Assembly (NCBI RefSeq): GCF_030719035.1
Contig: NZ_CP132203.1
Span: forward strand, 2,418,001-2,482,000
Origin: Hahella sp. HNIBRBA332
Lineage (GTDB): Bacteria; Pseudomonadota; Gammaproteobacteria; Pseudomonadales; Oleiphilaceae
Direction: 5' to 3'
DNA: 64,000 bases
The position numbers were made by a program, and so were the translations under genes. Of the stretch, positions 46,485 to 55,166 are shown one piece after another. A model generated the notes under the pieces. That model ran no database searches. It was not told the origin of the DNA and was given only the letters and a program-made list of their open reading frames with translations. Positions within the stretch are counted from its first letter, which is position 1; each line of letters opens with the position of its first letter.

Positions 46485-47213
46485 CTACAGCTCTTCAGCA
46501 ATCGCCAGCAGATAGGCCGCCACTTCCTTCGGTTGAGTCAGGTTTGGGCAATGCCCGGTGGCCATCGAATAAGTGCGACGAACGCCTCCTTGTGCGGCCA
46601 TTTGCCTTTGCGCCGCAAGCGGCACCGCGTTGTCCTCTGTTGTTTCAATGTAATACTTCGGAATGGCGCCGCAACGTTCATCAGTGACGCTTAGCTTTTC
46701 AAACAACGGAGCCGCTGGTTCCGCCACCATGTATTTGGCGGCTTCGCTAAAGGCTTCCGCAGACGCATCCTGAGCAAAGGCGGCATGCACTTTGTCGGCG
46801 ACGATATACGCCTCAGTCTTATCGTCAGATAAATAGAAGTTATCCACCGCCAAAGAACCGGTTACTCCGGCCACGGCATCACCAAATGAAGCGCCATTGG
46901 GCAACAAGAACGCCGTGAGATAAACCAGACCACGAATTTTCTCTGGTCGCGCCTCAGCAACCTGGCTGATGGTCACTCCCGCAAAGCTGTGGCCGACCAG
47001 GATGACAGGTTGCTCTGCGCGCTCCACCGCTTCAAGCACTGTCGCAACATAATTCTGCAATTGGATGAATTTAGCTGGCGTTTGATCCCCTCCGTGACCC
47101 GGTAAGTCGGGAGCGATGACAGTATGCCCCTTGGCCGTCAAGTGATCCGCCACATGCTTCCATGCCCAAGCGCCCAGCCATGCAGCGTGTACAAGAATAT
47201 ATGTGCTTTTCAT
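46485..47213 (-). CDS. Alpha/beta hydrolase (esterase-like)
   Basis: A cytoplasmic hydrolase of 242 residues. The start at 47213 (MKSTYILVHAAWLGAWAW) follows GAGGTAGCT; the oxyanion HAAW, the nucleophile elbow VGHSFAG with Ser, an acidic residue near ETTEDNAVP and the catalytic His in MATGHCPNLTQP are visible. It resembles the salicylate-binding/hydroxynitrile-lyase-like esterases. It shares a strand with the SnoaL-like gene upstream, and a divergent LysR gene probably controls both. Confidence 0.88.
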   Translation of the reverse strand: MKSTYILVHAAWLGAWAWKHVADHLTAKGHTVIAPDLPGHGGDQTPAKFIQLQNYVATVLEAVERAEQPVILVGHSFAGVTISQVAEARPEKIRGLVYLTAFLLPNGASFGDAVAGVTGSLAVDNFYLSDDKTEAYIVADKVHAAFAQDASAEAFSEAAKYMVAEPAAPLFEKLSVTDERCGAIPKYYIETTEDNAVPLAAQRQMAAQGGVRRTYSMATGHCPNLTQPKEVAAYLLAIAEEL

Positions 47214-47239
47214 AGCTACCTCTGCGTTAAGTGACAAAC

Positions 47240-47282
47240 GTTGAAATGGGTGTCCGGTTACAAAAGTGGGTGTCCTGATAAG
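47240..47282 (+). repeat. Two direct copies of the dispersed repeat
   Basis: GAAATGGGTGTCCGGTTAC (core 47247) and AAAGTGGGTGTCCTGATAAG (core 47266), between the SnoaL-like and hydrolase genes. The second copy overlaps the region just past the SnoaL stop codon. Confidence 0.87.
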
Positions 47283-47283
47283 C

Positions 47284-47670
47284 TCAGGCGCTTTGCTGTG
47301 GGTTCAGGCTCAAAACGCTGAAGTCATCCTGCGCCAGCTTCCATTCTCCGCTGTCCTGCTTGACCCACAGCTCTTTGCTGATAAAGCCGCTGGCGATATT
47401 CATGCGCCAGTTAGCGGAAAGAACGGCGCTTTTGGCGTCGATAACTTTGACGTTTACGTCCAGATACTCAAGCTGCGAGGGGTTGAGGTTGGCGAAGTCG
47501 CGCCAGAATAAAGCGATTGCGCCAGCGCCTTTGAACTCTCCAACCGGGTCCACACGCATGACGGCGTCAGGCAGGTAGCCAGAGAGGCAACCTTCAACAT
47601 CGCCACGGTTAAAGCAGGCAATCCATTCTCTGCTGGCGTTCAGAACTTCTTCGATAACGATTGGGGACAT
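47284..47670 (-). CDS. SnoaL/NTF2-like protein
   Basis: A protein of 128 residues with the small cone-shaped NTF2/SnoaL fold: helices EEVLNASREWIACFNRGDVEGCLSGYLPDAVMRV followed by strands (FKGAGAIALFWRDFANL, SAVLSANWRMNI, WKLAQDDFSVL). The start at 47670 follows GAGGAAAGTGAA; an ATG at 47724 is less likely. These proteins bind or isomerise small molecules, or simply dimerise. It probably forms an operon with the alpha/beta hydrolase downstream. Confidence 0.84.
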   Translation of the reverse strand: MSPIVIEEVLNASREWIACFNRGDVEGCLSGYLPDAVMRVDPVGEFKGAGAIALFWRDFANLNPSQLEYLDVNVKVIDAKSAVLSANWRMNIASGFISKELWVKQDSGEWKLAQDDFSVLSLNPQQSA

Positions 47671-47755
47671 TTCACTTTCCTCTCTTGCTGTTTTGGGAGT
47701 GGGAGGAATAATATTCGAATCCAATTACGCAATAATTAGCTCACTTTAAAACTCA

Positions 47756-48655
47756 ATGTTTAGAAATAATGAACAAAAGGCGCTTCCATATCGTATGTTG
47801 GTGTTTAACGAAGTAGTAAAGTGCGGCTCCTTCACTGGAGCGGCGGAAAACCTCGGCCACACCCGTTCGGCCATCAGCACCTATATCAGTCAACTGGAAA
47901 CGTTGGTGGGAACAAAGCTACTGAGTCGTAGCACCCGAAGGCTGCATCTGACGCCTGCGGGACGCCAATTCGCATTGCGCTGCGAACAAATGGCGGAAAC
48001 ACTGCAGCTGGCGGTGGATGAGTTGCAGGATTTTGAGCAGGAGCCTCAGGGAAGAATCGCAATTACGGCTCCGCACGCCTTTGAGTCACTGCTGGTGGAG
48101 TCAGTGATCGCCGACTTGTGCCGGCAATATCCAAAGCTGATCGCAGATGTCACCTTTTCAGATCAGAAACTCGATCTGCTTGAGCATAAATTAGACATGG
48201 CGATCACAGTCGGCCCCCAGAAAGACAGCGACTACCACGCGCTCAAACTGGGTGTCCTGCGTTCGTTCCTGGTTGCTTCGCAAGCTTATCAGGACACCCA
48301 TGGCAAGCCTGATCCTAAACAGTTGCAAAACCACACGTTGATCCTGCTGCCCTGGCAGCACAAAGCTTCTGTGTTCAACAACGATGAACAGATTGCTCTA
48401 CAGGCGGGTAAGACGATGCAGGTCAATACGCTGCCAGCGGCGATCAGTTACGCCCGGCACGGTTTAGGCTTGCTGTTGGCGCCTTCCATATTCGTGGCGG
48501 ACGCCATCGGGCGTGGAGAGCTGGAAAGGGTAGCCTCGGATTGGCAGGCGGAGGACAGAGACGTGTACGCCCTGCATACCTTCGGCAAGCGGCTTCCCTT
48601 CATTCTCAGGCAGGCGACGGAACGGCTGAAATGGAAATTGGAGTCATTGGGGTAA
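47756..48655 (+). CDS. LysR-family regulator of the divergent SnoaL-hydrolase operon
   Basis: A transcriptional regulator of 299 residues of the LysR type, with an N-terminal winged helix (GSFTGAAENLGHTRSAISTYISQLETLVGTKLLSRSTRRLHLTPAG) and a periplasmic-binding-protein-like effector domain. The 85-base gap to the SnoaL gene (transcribed away) suggests control of that pair. Two inverted cores of the dispersed repeat lie inside the frame (48249 and 48292), encoding KLGVLRS and AYQDTHGKP, where relatives usually have a similar AYLxxHGxP. The protein still reads through intact. Confidence 0.9.
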   Translation: MFRNNEQKALPYRMLVFNEVVKCGSFTGAAENLGHTRSAISTYISQLETLVGTKLLSRSTRRLHLTPAGRQFALRCEQMAETLQLAVDELQDFEQEPQGRIAITAPHAFESLLVESVIADLCRQYPKLIADVTFSDQKLDLLEHKLDMAITVGPQKDSDYHALKLGVLRSFLVASQAYQDTHGKPDPKQLQNHTLILLPWQHKASVFNNDEQIALQAGKTMQVNTLPAAISYARHGLGLLLAPSIFVADAIGRGELERVASDWQAEDRDVYALHTFGKRLPFILRQATERLKWKLESLG

Positions 48656-49051
48656 CGCTTGGTTTTCTATTTGGGTGTTTAAATGGACACCCACTTTTTG
48701 CAGTTGAGACTGATTACGCTGTCATTCTGTTTTCGCTGCTTATCAGTGCTTATCAGGACACCCATGATTACTTATCAAGACACCCATAATTAGCCCGCCT
48801 CTCATGACGTCGTTAAACTGAGCGCTACGCCTCATTTTTCTGCAGCAAACACAACCAAAGTTTCAAGTTTCACCCATTACGCTTACGCCGCTTACACTAA
48901 ACGGTATAGCGTATAACCCTTTACGGATAACCCCAACCCTGACCGGACGAGTCGAATTTCTGCCGTTTTACTGATTCCACCAGACCCATCCTTCATACAG
49001 ACTGCGCAAGATAATTCTAATACTTACAACTCAATCCCAAAGAGAAACCTC
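48656..49051. repeat. Intergenic region with dispersed repeat copies
   Basis: Cores at 48685 (AATGGACACCCACTTTTTG) and 48756 (TTATCAGGACACCCATGATTA), with a variant at 48779 (CAAGACACCCATAATTAG). From about 48800 to 49051 no repeat is seen; that part should hold the promoter of the secreted protease gene. Confidence 0.85.
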
Positions 49052-50947
49052 ATGAATAGGATGATCAAGTCTATCCTGACCTGCGCGCTGACTGCTCTGC
49101 CATTTGTCGCACAGGCCTACGATAGCGATGCAATTCCCGACGACCAATTCATATATTCCTACGACGAGATGCTGAACTTCGACGTGGCGGCGTACCTTGA
49201 AGAACATGCGCCTCACCTGAAAGATCAAGCGGACGTTATTACACACTGGGCCGGTTACAGCACCGTCAGCCCCAAGGTCCTGATGACCCTGATTGAAATG
49301 CAAAGCGGCTTGCTCAGCCATGGCGGACGCCAGTTCGCGGCCATGCAGCAGCCGATGGGCGAATTGTCTTCCGAATCCGGCTTCAATGCGCAGGTGCAGG
49401 ATATCGCCACACGCCTCGCCACCAACTACTACAAAACTGTAGGACGAGAGCAACAGAATCTGTCTTTCGTGGGCCAGGGCATTGCGACGCAGTCCCTATC
49501 CGACGAATTGCGCAACAGCTCTGAAGGCGATGTCGAGGAGTTCCAGGAGGTCTATCATCGACTGTTCCCGGAAACAGCCCGGTCCGCAACGCCTTCGGCC
49601 GCTCCGTCTCTGAATCGTTTCGCCGCCTACACCCGTAACGCTGTTCCGCCGGATAACCTGCTGCAGTTGCCCTTCCCTGTGGGCGAACAGTGGTATTTCG
49701 GTGGGGCGCACACATACACCGGCAGCGGCAGCTACCCGCTTTCTTCTCTGGACTTGAACAACGGCGGCTACTGGGGTTCCAACACCTCCAACAAGTGGGC
49801 GGCGGCGTCGGCGGGAGGCACGGCAATTCGTCACTCTTCCTGTTTCGTTGAGGTTTTGCACGAAGGCGGCTGGTCCACCACTTACTATCACCTGGACAAC
49901 ATCCAGTTCCAGAATCGCGCCACGGTTTCCCGCAATCAGAAACTGGCGAACTACGCCAACAACCGCTCTCAAGCGCTCTGCGACGGCGGCAGCTCCACCG
50001 GTCCGCACCAGCATTTCAGCTTGAAGTACAACGGCGGCTACTTCCACCTTGAGGGCGTCGCCCTATCCGGTTACAAAGTAAAAACCGGTCGCTGGAGCTA
50101 CGATGGCGACTGTAATTACTTCTGGCTGAGCAAAAACAACTATCGTTACTGCGCCAATCGCTCAATTAGCAACCCGGGTGTTCCCAACGGCGGCGATCCC
50201 ACTGACGGAGGCGACGACAATGGGAGCGACGATGGCGGTGATGATAGCAACACTGAAACCACCCTGCGCAACGGCCAGACCGTGCAGAACATGTCGGCCA
50301 ATAAAGAAGATCTGACTTACTACGTGTTGGATGTCCCTGCCGGCTCCCGCAATCTGTACTTCAAAATCAGCGGCGGACGCGGCGACGTGGATATGTACGT
50401 TAAACGTGGCGATCGCCCCGGCTTTAACAACTACAACTGTCGTCCTTACACCACCACTCAGGACGAGCTGTGCTATTACCGCACGCCTCAGGCCGGCAAG
50501 TACTACATCATGCTGCATGCGTTCTCCAACTACTCAGGGATCTCTCTGCAAGTCGGCTATGAGAACGACAACGATCAGGGCAATAACCGCGAAATGTCCA
50601 ATGGGCAGGTGTACCGTAACCTGTCCGGCGCACAGGGTGAGAAGTCTTATTTCCGCCTGAACGTGCCCGCCGGCGCAACGAACTTGCGTATTGAGATGTC
50701 CGGCGGAACCGGCGACGCGGATATGCACGTCATGCACCAATCCCAGCCGACGCTGAGCAAATACCACTGCCGCCCTTATTCGACCACCCAGGTGGAATGG
50801 TGCTCATGGCGCTACCCCAATGCCGGAACCTTCCACATCATGCTGCACGCGTTTAAGCCATATTCTGGCATCCAGCTGGTAGCCACCTATAAAACAGGCT
50901 CTGGAGCCAGAGCCTCGATGAATTTGACGGAGCATATGGAGGAATAA
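49052..50947 (+). CDS. Secreted LasA-like M23 metalloprotease with two PPC domains
   Basis: A secreted protein of 631 residues predicted to cut Gly-rich peptides such as staphylococcal cross-bridges or elastin. A signal peptide ends near AQA. A propeptide-like region (about 25-195) precedes the M23 catalytic domain: WYFGGAHTYTGSGSYPLSSLDL (first His and Asp ligands), EVLHEGGWSTTYYHLDN and STGPHQHFSLKYNG (HxH). An Asp/Gly linker leads to two prepeptidase C-terminal domains (about 400-500 and 515-615), usually processed or used for secretion. LasA is the nearest relative I know, supporting a predatory or lytic lifestyle. Confidence 0.92.
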   Translation: MNRMIKSILTCALTALPFVAQAYDSDAIPDDQFIYSYDEMLNFDVAAYLEEHAPHLKDQADVITHWAGYSTVSPKVLMTLIEMQSGLLSHGGRQFAAMQQPMGELSSESGFNAQVQDIATRLATNYYKTVGREQQNLSFVGQGIATQSLSDELRNSSEGDVEEFQEVYHRLFPETARSATPSAAPSLNRFAAYTRNAVPPDNLLQLPFPVGEQWYFGGAHTYTGSGSYPLSSLDLNNGGYWGSNTSNKWAAASAGGTAIRHSSCFVEVLHEGGWSTTYYHLDNIQFQNRATVSRNQKLANYANNRSQALCDGGSSTGPHQHFSLKYNGGYFHLEGVALSGYKVKTGRWSYDGDCNYFWLSKNNYRYCANRSISNPGVPNGGDPTDGGDDNGSDDGGDDSNTETTLRNGQTVQNMSANKEDLTYYVLDVPAGSRNLYFKISGGRGDVDMYVKRGDRPGFNNYNCRPYTTTQDELCYYRTPQAGKYYIMLHAFSNYSGISLQVGYENDNDQGNNREMSNGQVYRNLSGAQGEKSYFRLNVPAGATNLRIEMSGGTGDADMHVMHQSQPTLSKYHCRPYSTTQVEWCSWRYPNAGTFHIMLHAFKPYSGIQLVATYKTGSGARASMNLTEHMEE

Positions 50948-50963
50948 CATTTTCCGTCATCCG

Positions 50964-50995
50964 AAGCCCCCAAGATGCCCTGGGGGCTTTTTTTC
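50964..50995 (+). terminator. Rho-independent terminator of the M23 protease gene
   Basis: AAGCCCCC and GGGGGCTT form a perfect 8-bp stem followed by TTTTTTT. Confidence 0.93.
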
Positions 50996-51010
50996 AGGGC
51001 TAATTGCTTT

Positions 51011-51295
51011 CTACTTCTGGCCTTCGTCGACAATTTTCTTCTCAAGGTCCCTCCTGCGAACCAAGCCTCCGCCGTCCTCCTTCTCAAGAATCCAAAACCG
51101 TTCGCTCACGATAGCGACTGCGCCAGAGATTTCCATGCAGCGTTCGCGTTCTGCATCATCCATCAATGAAATATCCAGCGAAAAGGAATCGCCATATTCA
51201 GTCGCCAACGCCTCCACGGCCTTGTTTAAGTCCAGCGTCATCAGCATTTTTAGAGAGTGGTATTTCAGGCAGGCGTTTTTTGTCATTTTATCCAT
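51011..51295 (-). CDS. Small hypothetical protein
   Basis: An acidic protein of 94 residues, mostly helical by appearance (LDLNKAVEALATEYGDSFSLDISLMDDAERERCMEISGAVAIV), that I do not recognise. It converges on the protease terminator. ATGs at 51295 and 51286 are both possible starts. Confidence 0.55.
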   Translation of the reverse strand: MDKMTKNACLKYHSLKMLMTLDLNKAVEALATEYGDSFSLDISLMDDAERERCMEISGAVAIVSERFWILEKEDGGGLVRRRDLEKKIVDEGQK

Positions 51296-51438
51296 ATTTT
51301 CATCAGTTTAGGTGGTAACCCCAGGTATGACTCGCAGGGGGATGCGATCTTCAGTAAGGCTATAGAGGCGACTCTGACCTTTAGCGCCTCAGCTAATATA
51401 CATTCATGGTCCCAATCTCTATATCTCTGGAGGCATTT

Positions 51439-51948
51439 ATGAATGCGGATGAACTCAAAGCCTTGCAGTCTCCCTTGAAGCAGCAATACAAAGAAAAGCC
51501 GGAAACGGCGTTGATTACGCTGAAAGCGCAAGGACATATCGGCGAAGGAATCACTTGTAAGGTGGAAACCGGTAGAGCGATGGCGGAGGCGGGGTTGCAT
51601 CCTGCGACGGGGGGTGATGGTTTATCGCTGTGTTCCGGCGACATGTTGCTGGAAGCTCTGGTGGCCTGCGCCGGCGTCACCTTGCGGGCCGTCGCCACGG
51701 CGACCGGGGTGGATCTGCAGGATGCCGTGATTCGCGCGGAGGGGGACCTGGATTTCAGAGGCACACTGTCCGTTGCGAAAGAGGCCCCGGTCGGCTTCAA
51801 GGCCATCCGCCTGCATTTTGACCTCAAAAGCCAGGCGGACACGGAGCAACTCCGCTCCCTGATGAAACTGACGGAGCGCTACTGCGTGGTTTACCAGACT
51901 TTGGCTCAGTCGCCGGACATCCATGTGGAGTATGCCACGGCATCCTAG
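51439..51948 (+). CDS. OsmC-family peroxiredoxin-like protein
   Basis: A protein of 169 residues of the OsmC/Ohr superfamily, which reduces organic or fatty-acid hydroperoxides with a pair of Cys. The two Cys lie in the usual places: VACAGVTLRAVATATG in the middle and LTERYCVVYQTLAQSP near the end. The start at 51439 follows CTCTGGAGGCATTT, an ideal ribosome site; the ATG 11 codons upstream is not needed. It stands alone in a region with other oxidative-stress genes. Confidence 0.9.
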   Translation: MNADELKALQSPLKQQYKEKPETALITLKAQGHIGEGITCKVETGRAMAEAGLHPATGGDGLSLCSGDMLLEALVACAGVTLRAVATATGVDLQDAVIRAEGDLDFRGTLSVAKEAPVGFKAIRLHFDLKSQADTEQLRSLMKLTERYCVVYQTLAQSPDIHVEYATAS

Positions 51949-51954
51949 GATGAG

Positions 51955-52151
51955 GAATTCATATAGTTCCGCGAAGGTTTCTACGCGCATATCGCCAATG
52001 CGCCGGAAAATCAGTTCCGGGAAGATCTGGCTCAGGCTGTCGACGCCCATGGCGTTCACCTACCATACACGCGGGCGGCACGCCACCATGCCCGGCTTGG
52101 CGCCTTTGTTCAGGGCCTTGATCGCCGCTGGCGACAGCGCACCGTTACTCA
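51955..52151 (-). pseudogene. Degenerate gene fragment, family unknown
   Basis: On the minus strand an ATG at about 52151 gives MSNGALSPAAIKALNKGAKP, then GMVACRPRVW and a stop. The same frame resumes as VNAMGVDSLSQIFPELIFRR, then IGDMRVETFAELYEFLIL, reaching the OsmC stop region. The protein-like quality on both sides of the stop suggests a decaying or truncated gene. I cannot name the family. Confidence 0.4.
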
Positions 52152-52196
52152 TGGCGCAGATGTTTATTCAGCGAAGAATGGTCAAGGCAGGCGGTT

Positions 52197-52487
52197 TTAT
52201 CCGTTTTCGCGTACTTGTTCAATTTCTATCTGAATCAATTCAAGCAAACGATTTGTGAAGATGTATTGAGGATAATAATCGTTGGTGGCAATACTTCTCA
52301 TCAGAACGGCAAACTGGTCTTTACAGTCGTCCAGATTACTCAGCACGTTATCAGACAAATCCTCGGCGCTCCTTATCTCGTCAAGCTGTCTCAACTTGCA
52401 AGTGATGTACGCAGTCGCCTGCTCAGGACGACAGCCAGGTTGGCCCAGTTTATGCCAACCTTCGTCAACCAATGTCGCGTTGTTCAT
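52197..52487 (-). CDS. Small hypothetical protein
   Basis: A helical, acidic protein of 96 residues with four Cys spread along it (GCRPEQ, ITCKLRQ, LDDCKDQ and none paired closely). The sequence DYYPQYIFTNRLLELIQIEIEQV recalls small uncharacterised gammaproteobacterial proteins. No family is recognised and no operon partner is evident. Confidence 0.55.
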   Translation of the reverse strand: MNNATLVDEGWHKLGQPGCRPEQATAYITCKLRQLDEIRSAEDLSDNVLSNLDDCKDQFAVLMRSIATNDYYPQYIFTNRLLELIQIEIEQVRENG

Positions 52488-52814
52488 GATCTGTCATTTA
52501 TTGGCGCCCTAACCCGGAGATTTTTGTTTTCCGCCCAGCCAGCCACAGCCTGACTAAGTATATGCCCTCGTGCTTCCAAGGGAAAAGTCAGGGAACTCAA
52601 TTGTAAGCTTTACAAGACGGTTGGAAAAAGTACCGTCAGAACACAAATGCGACGCCCTTTTCCAAGCGCTCCCAAGCCCACAGCCCCTTCATTCTGTCTG
52701 AATTCAGCCATGGCAAGGAAATTGCCGCGACTATCAGGACACCCATCGTAGCCCGGGTTCCACAACTTGGAGCTGCGCCGCCAACACGGACATCAGCAAA
52801 CGGAAGCATTCACT
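52488..52814. other. Intergenic region with one repeat copy
   Basis: Apart from a repeat core at 52737-52745 (TATCAGGACACCCATCG) I see nothing coding or structured. The right end should hold the promoter of the PfpI gene. Confidence 0.5.
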
Positions 52815-53351
52815 ATGAATATCAACGAAGCCAAGGTTCTCATCATCGCCACTCACGGATTCGAACAATCCGAGCTGGAGGTTCCCCGGGACCGTCTGCG
52901 CGACGCAGGCGTCACCGTTCATGTCGCCTCCCTGCAGACAGGACGTATTCGCGGTTGGAGCGGGAAAGATTGGGGCGAAGAAGTCCCGGTAGACAAGACC
53001 GTACAGGAGGTGGATGTAGAAGACTACCACGCGCTGGTATTGCCCGGAGGGCAGATAAACCCCGACTTACTGCGGGTGGAAAAGACAGTGGTAGACCTGA
53101 TCCATAAATTCAACATCGCGGAAAAGCCCATCGCCGCCATCTGCCACGGCCCCTGGCTATTGATCGAGGCGCAGATCGTCCGCGGCATTCGCGCCACTTC
53201 CTACCAGTCCATTATCACCGACATGAAAAACGCCGGCGCGGAATGGGTGGATGAAGCCACTGTACGAGACCGCAATATCATTACCGCCCGCCATCCAGGC
53301 GATCTCGACGCCTTCGTGAGCGCCATCAAGGACGCCATCGCCTCGCTGTAA
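52815..53351 (+). CDS. DJ-1/PfpI family protein
   Basis: A protein of 178 residues of the type 1 glutamine-amidotransferase-like DJ-1/PfpI group. The nucleophile elbow is AICHGPWLLIEA with the reactive Cys followed by His; the upstream Glu is in HGFEQSELEVP. Relatives act as deglycases, chaperones or peptidases of glycated proteins. The start at 52815 (MNINEAKVLIIATHGFEQ) follows CGGAAG. It opens a stress cluster that continues with the membrane VKOR-like protein. Confidence 0.9.
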   Translation: MNINEAKVLIIATHGFEQSELEVPRDRLRDAGVTVHVASLQTGRIRGWSGKDWGEEVPVDKTVQEVDVEDYHALVLPGGQINPDLLRVEKTVVDLIHKFNIAEKPIAAICHGPWLLIEAQIVRGIRATSYQSIITDMKNAGAEWVDEATVRDRNIITARHPGDLDAFVSAIKDAIASL

Positions 53352-53393
53352 CCATTTCACATTCGCCTGTGAACACATAAAAGGGAGTCCGCT

Positions 53394-54785
53394 ATGCAGG
53401 AACAGATGATCCGGTCATTATCGCCATTCTCGCGCTCCATCGAACATCGCGACCAATACCGGGCCCTGCATAGCCGCAACCTGTGGGCCCACTTCATAAA
53501 TATGGCCCTGGCGCTCTGGCTCATCTGTTCGCCGGCGCTACGGGACTATAGCGAGCCAGGCATGATATACAGCGATGTGGTCGCAGGGCTCGTTTTGCTG
53601 GCCTTCGCCGGACTATCCCTGTCCTGGCGCTTCAGTTGGGCGCGCTGGGTTTGCGCCACAGTGGGGGTGTGGCTAATGTCAGCGCCACTGCTATTCTGGA
53701 CACCCAACGCAGCCGCCTACCTAAACGACACCCTGACCGGCATTCTGGTTATCGGCTTCGCTATCGCGCTACCGCCCTGTCCAGGCGTTTCATCGCAGGC
53801 GGAGCTGGATGAAACCAACATTCCGGCGGGATGGGATTTCAACCCTTCCAGCTGGTTTCAACGCCTGCCGATCATCGCCCTGGCTATGGTTGGCCTGCTG
53901 ATCTCGACTTATCTGTGCGCATACCAGTTACAACATATTCCCGAGGTGTGGGACCCGTTCTTCACCGGCTCACGCATAGATCCCCAGAACGGCGCGGAAG
54001 AAATCATCACCTCGTATGTGTCCGAGGCCTGGCCGGTTCCCGACGCCGGAGTGGGCGCGTTAACCTATGCGCTGGAAATCCTGTCCGGGCTGGTGGGATC
54101 TCACAAACGCTGGCGCACCATGCCCTGGCTGGTGGCGTTGTTCGGATTCATGATTGTGCCTCTCGGCATTGTCTCCATCACCTTCATCATTATTCAGCCT
54201 ATTTTGCTGGAGACCTGGTGCACCCTCTGTCTGATTGCGGCTACCGCCATGCTGTTGCAAATCCCCTATTCGCTGGACGAATTAGTAGCTACCGGTCAAT
54301 TCTTATATCGGCGTAAACAGGCGGGGCGCTCGCTGTGGAAAGTATTCTTCCTTGGTGATGAAGACAGCGGCGGACGCGTCGCGCCAGAGCCCAGCTTCGA
54401 GCAACGCCCGGCCGCCATCATGAAAGATATCGTTGGCGGCGGTGTAGGACTGCCTTGGAACCTCGCTGTGAGCATCCTCATCGGCGTGGGTTTGATGTTC
54501 ACACGCTTGTTGTTCGGAACCGAGGGCGCGATGGCGGACTGGGATCATCTGATTGGGTCATTAACCATTACCGTGGCGGTGATCGCATTGACGGAAGTCG
54601 CGAGACCCGTGCGCTTTCTGCTGATCCCACTTGGCGTTTGCCTATTGCTGACGCCCTTCGCCTATGGCCCAAGCCTGAACGCCTCTGTCGCCAGCCTGAT
54701 CGCCGGTTTGGCGCTGATCCTGTTGAGCCTGCCGCGAGGCGAGATCAGCAGGCGTTACGGTAACTGGAATCGCTGGATGTTCTAG
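53394..54785 (+). CDS. SPW-repeat and vitamin K epoxide reductase-like membrane protein
   Basis: A polytopic inner-membrane protein of 463 residues. The N-terminal four helices carry SPW-type motifs (ALWLICSPALRDYS, GVWLMSAPLLFWTPN, near 40-125), and a similar set returns at the C-terminus. The centre (about 160-300) resembles the vitamin K epoxide reductase fold: AYQLQHIPEVWDPFF and the CxxC in LLETWCTLCLIAA, which relays electrons to periplasmic thiol oxidoreductases. It would support disulfide formation. A repeat core (53698) encodes FWTPN. It follows the PfpI gene by 42 bases. Confidence 0.85.
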   Translation: MQEQMIRSLSPFSRSIEHRDQYRALHSRNLWAHFINMALALWLICSPALRDYSEPGMIYSDVVAGLVLLAFAGLSLSWRFSWARWVCATVGVWLMSAPLLFWTPNAAAYLNDTLTGILVIGFAIALPPCPGVSSQAELDETNIPAGWDFNPSSWFQRLPIIALAMVGLLISTYLCAYQLQHIPEVWDPFFTGSRIDPQNGAEEIITSYVSEAWPVPDAGVGALTYALEILSGLVGSHKRWRTMPWLVALFGFMIVPLGIVSITFIIIQPILLETWCTLCLIAATAMLLQIPYSLDELVATGQFLYRRKQAGRSLWKVFFLGDEDSGGRVAPEPSFEQRPAAIMKDIVGGGVGLPWNLAVSILIGVGLMFTRLLFGTEGAMADWDHLIGSLTITVAVIALTEVARPVRFLLIPLGVCLLLTPFAYGPSLNASVASLIAGLALILLSLPRGEISRRYGNWNRWMF

Positions 54786-54914
54786 CTGTTACCGGCGCTA
54801 TTTACGACGCCAGCCATATGCGGACGTTGCCGAGGGTGACGGCGCAAAACGTCCGTATCTTAAAAGCATCAAAGTTCACGCCAGCATCCCTCCCAACGCA
54901 CAAACCAGCCTTGT

Positions 54915-55020
54915 ACTCATATCAGGACACCCACCTCACGCCCTCACGTCATATCAGGACATCCACCTCAAGCCGCCCACCAGGGCCTTACCAGCGTCTT
55001 ACCAGGACACCCACTTTAGA
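54915..55020. repeat. Three direct copies of the dispersed repeat
   Basis: ATATCAGGACACCCACCTCA (core 54925), ATATCAGGACATCCACCTCA (54957, one mismatch) and TACCAGGACACCCACTTTAG (55005) at about 32- and 48-base spacing. Together with flanking DNA they fill the gap 54786-55166. Confidence 0.88.
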
Positions 55021-55166
55021 CTGGCACGACCCTTGTATCAGCTAACTGACAAGGAGGTCGTTTTCCCGTGGCGTTGGTCAGTTCGCAACCACCGTGCCTC
55101 ACCAACGCAGTGTGCAGCAGGAAGCGGCCGCATCACTCATCAGATAAAGGAAAGTTGGAAAGAGTC

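Noticed and set aside
53698..53706. Repeat core in the VKOR-SPW gene as an inserted repeat
   Set aside because: FWTPN fits the SPW motif context and the flanks do not match the longer repeat consensus; may be coincidence.
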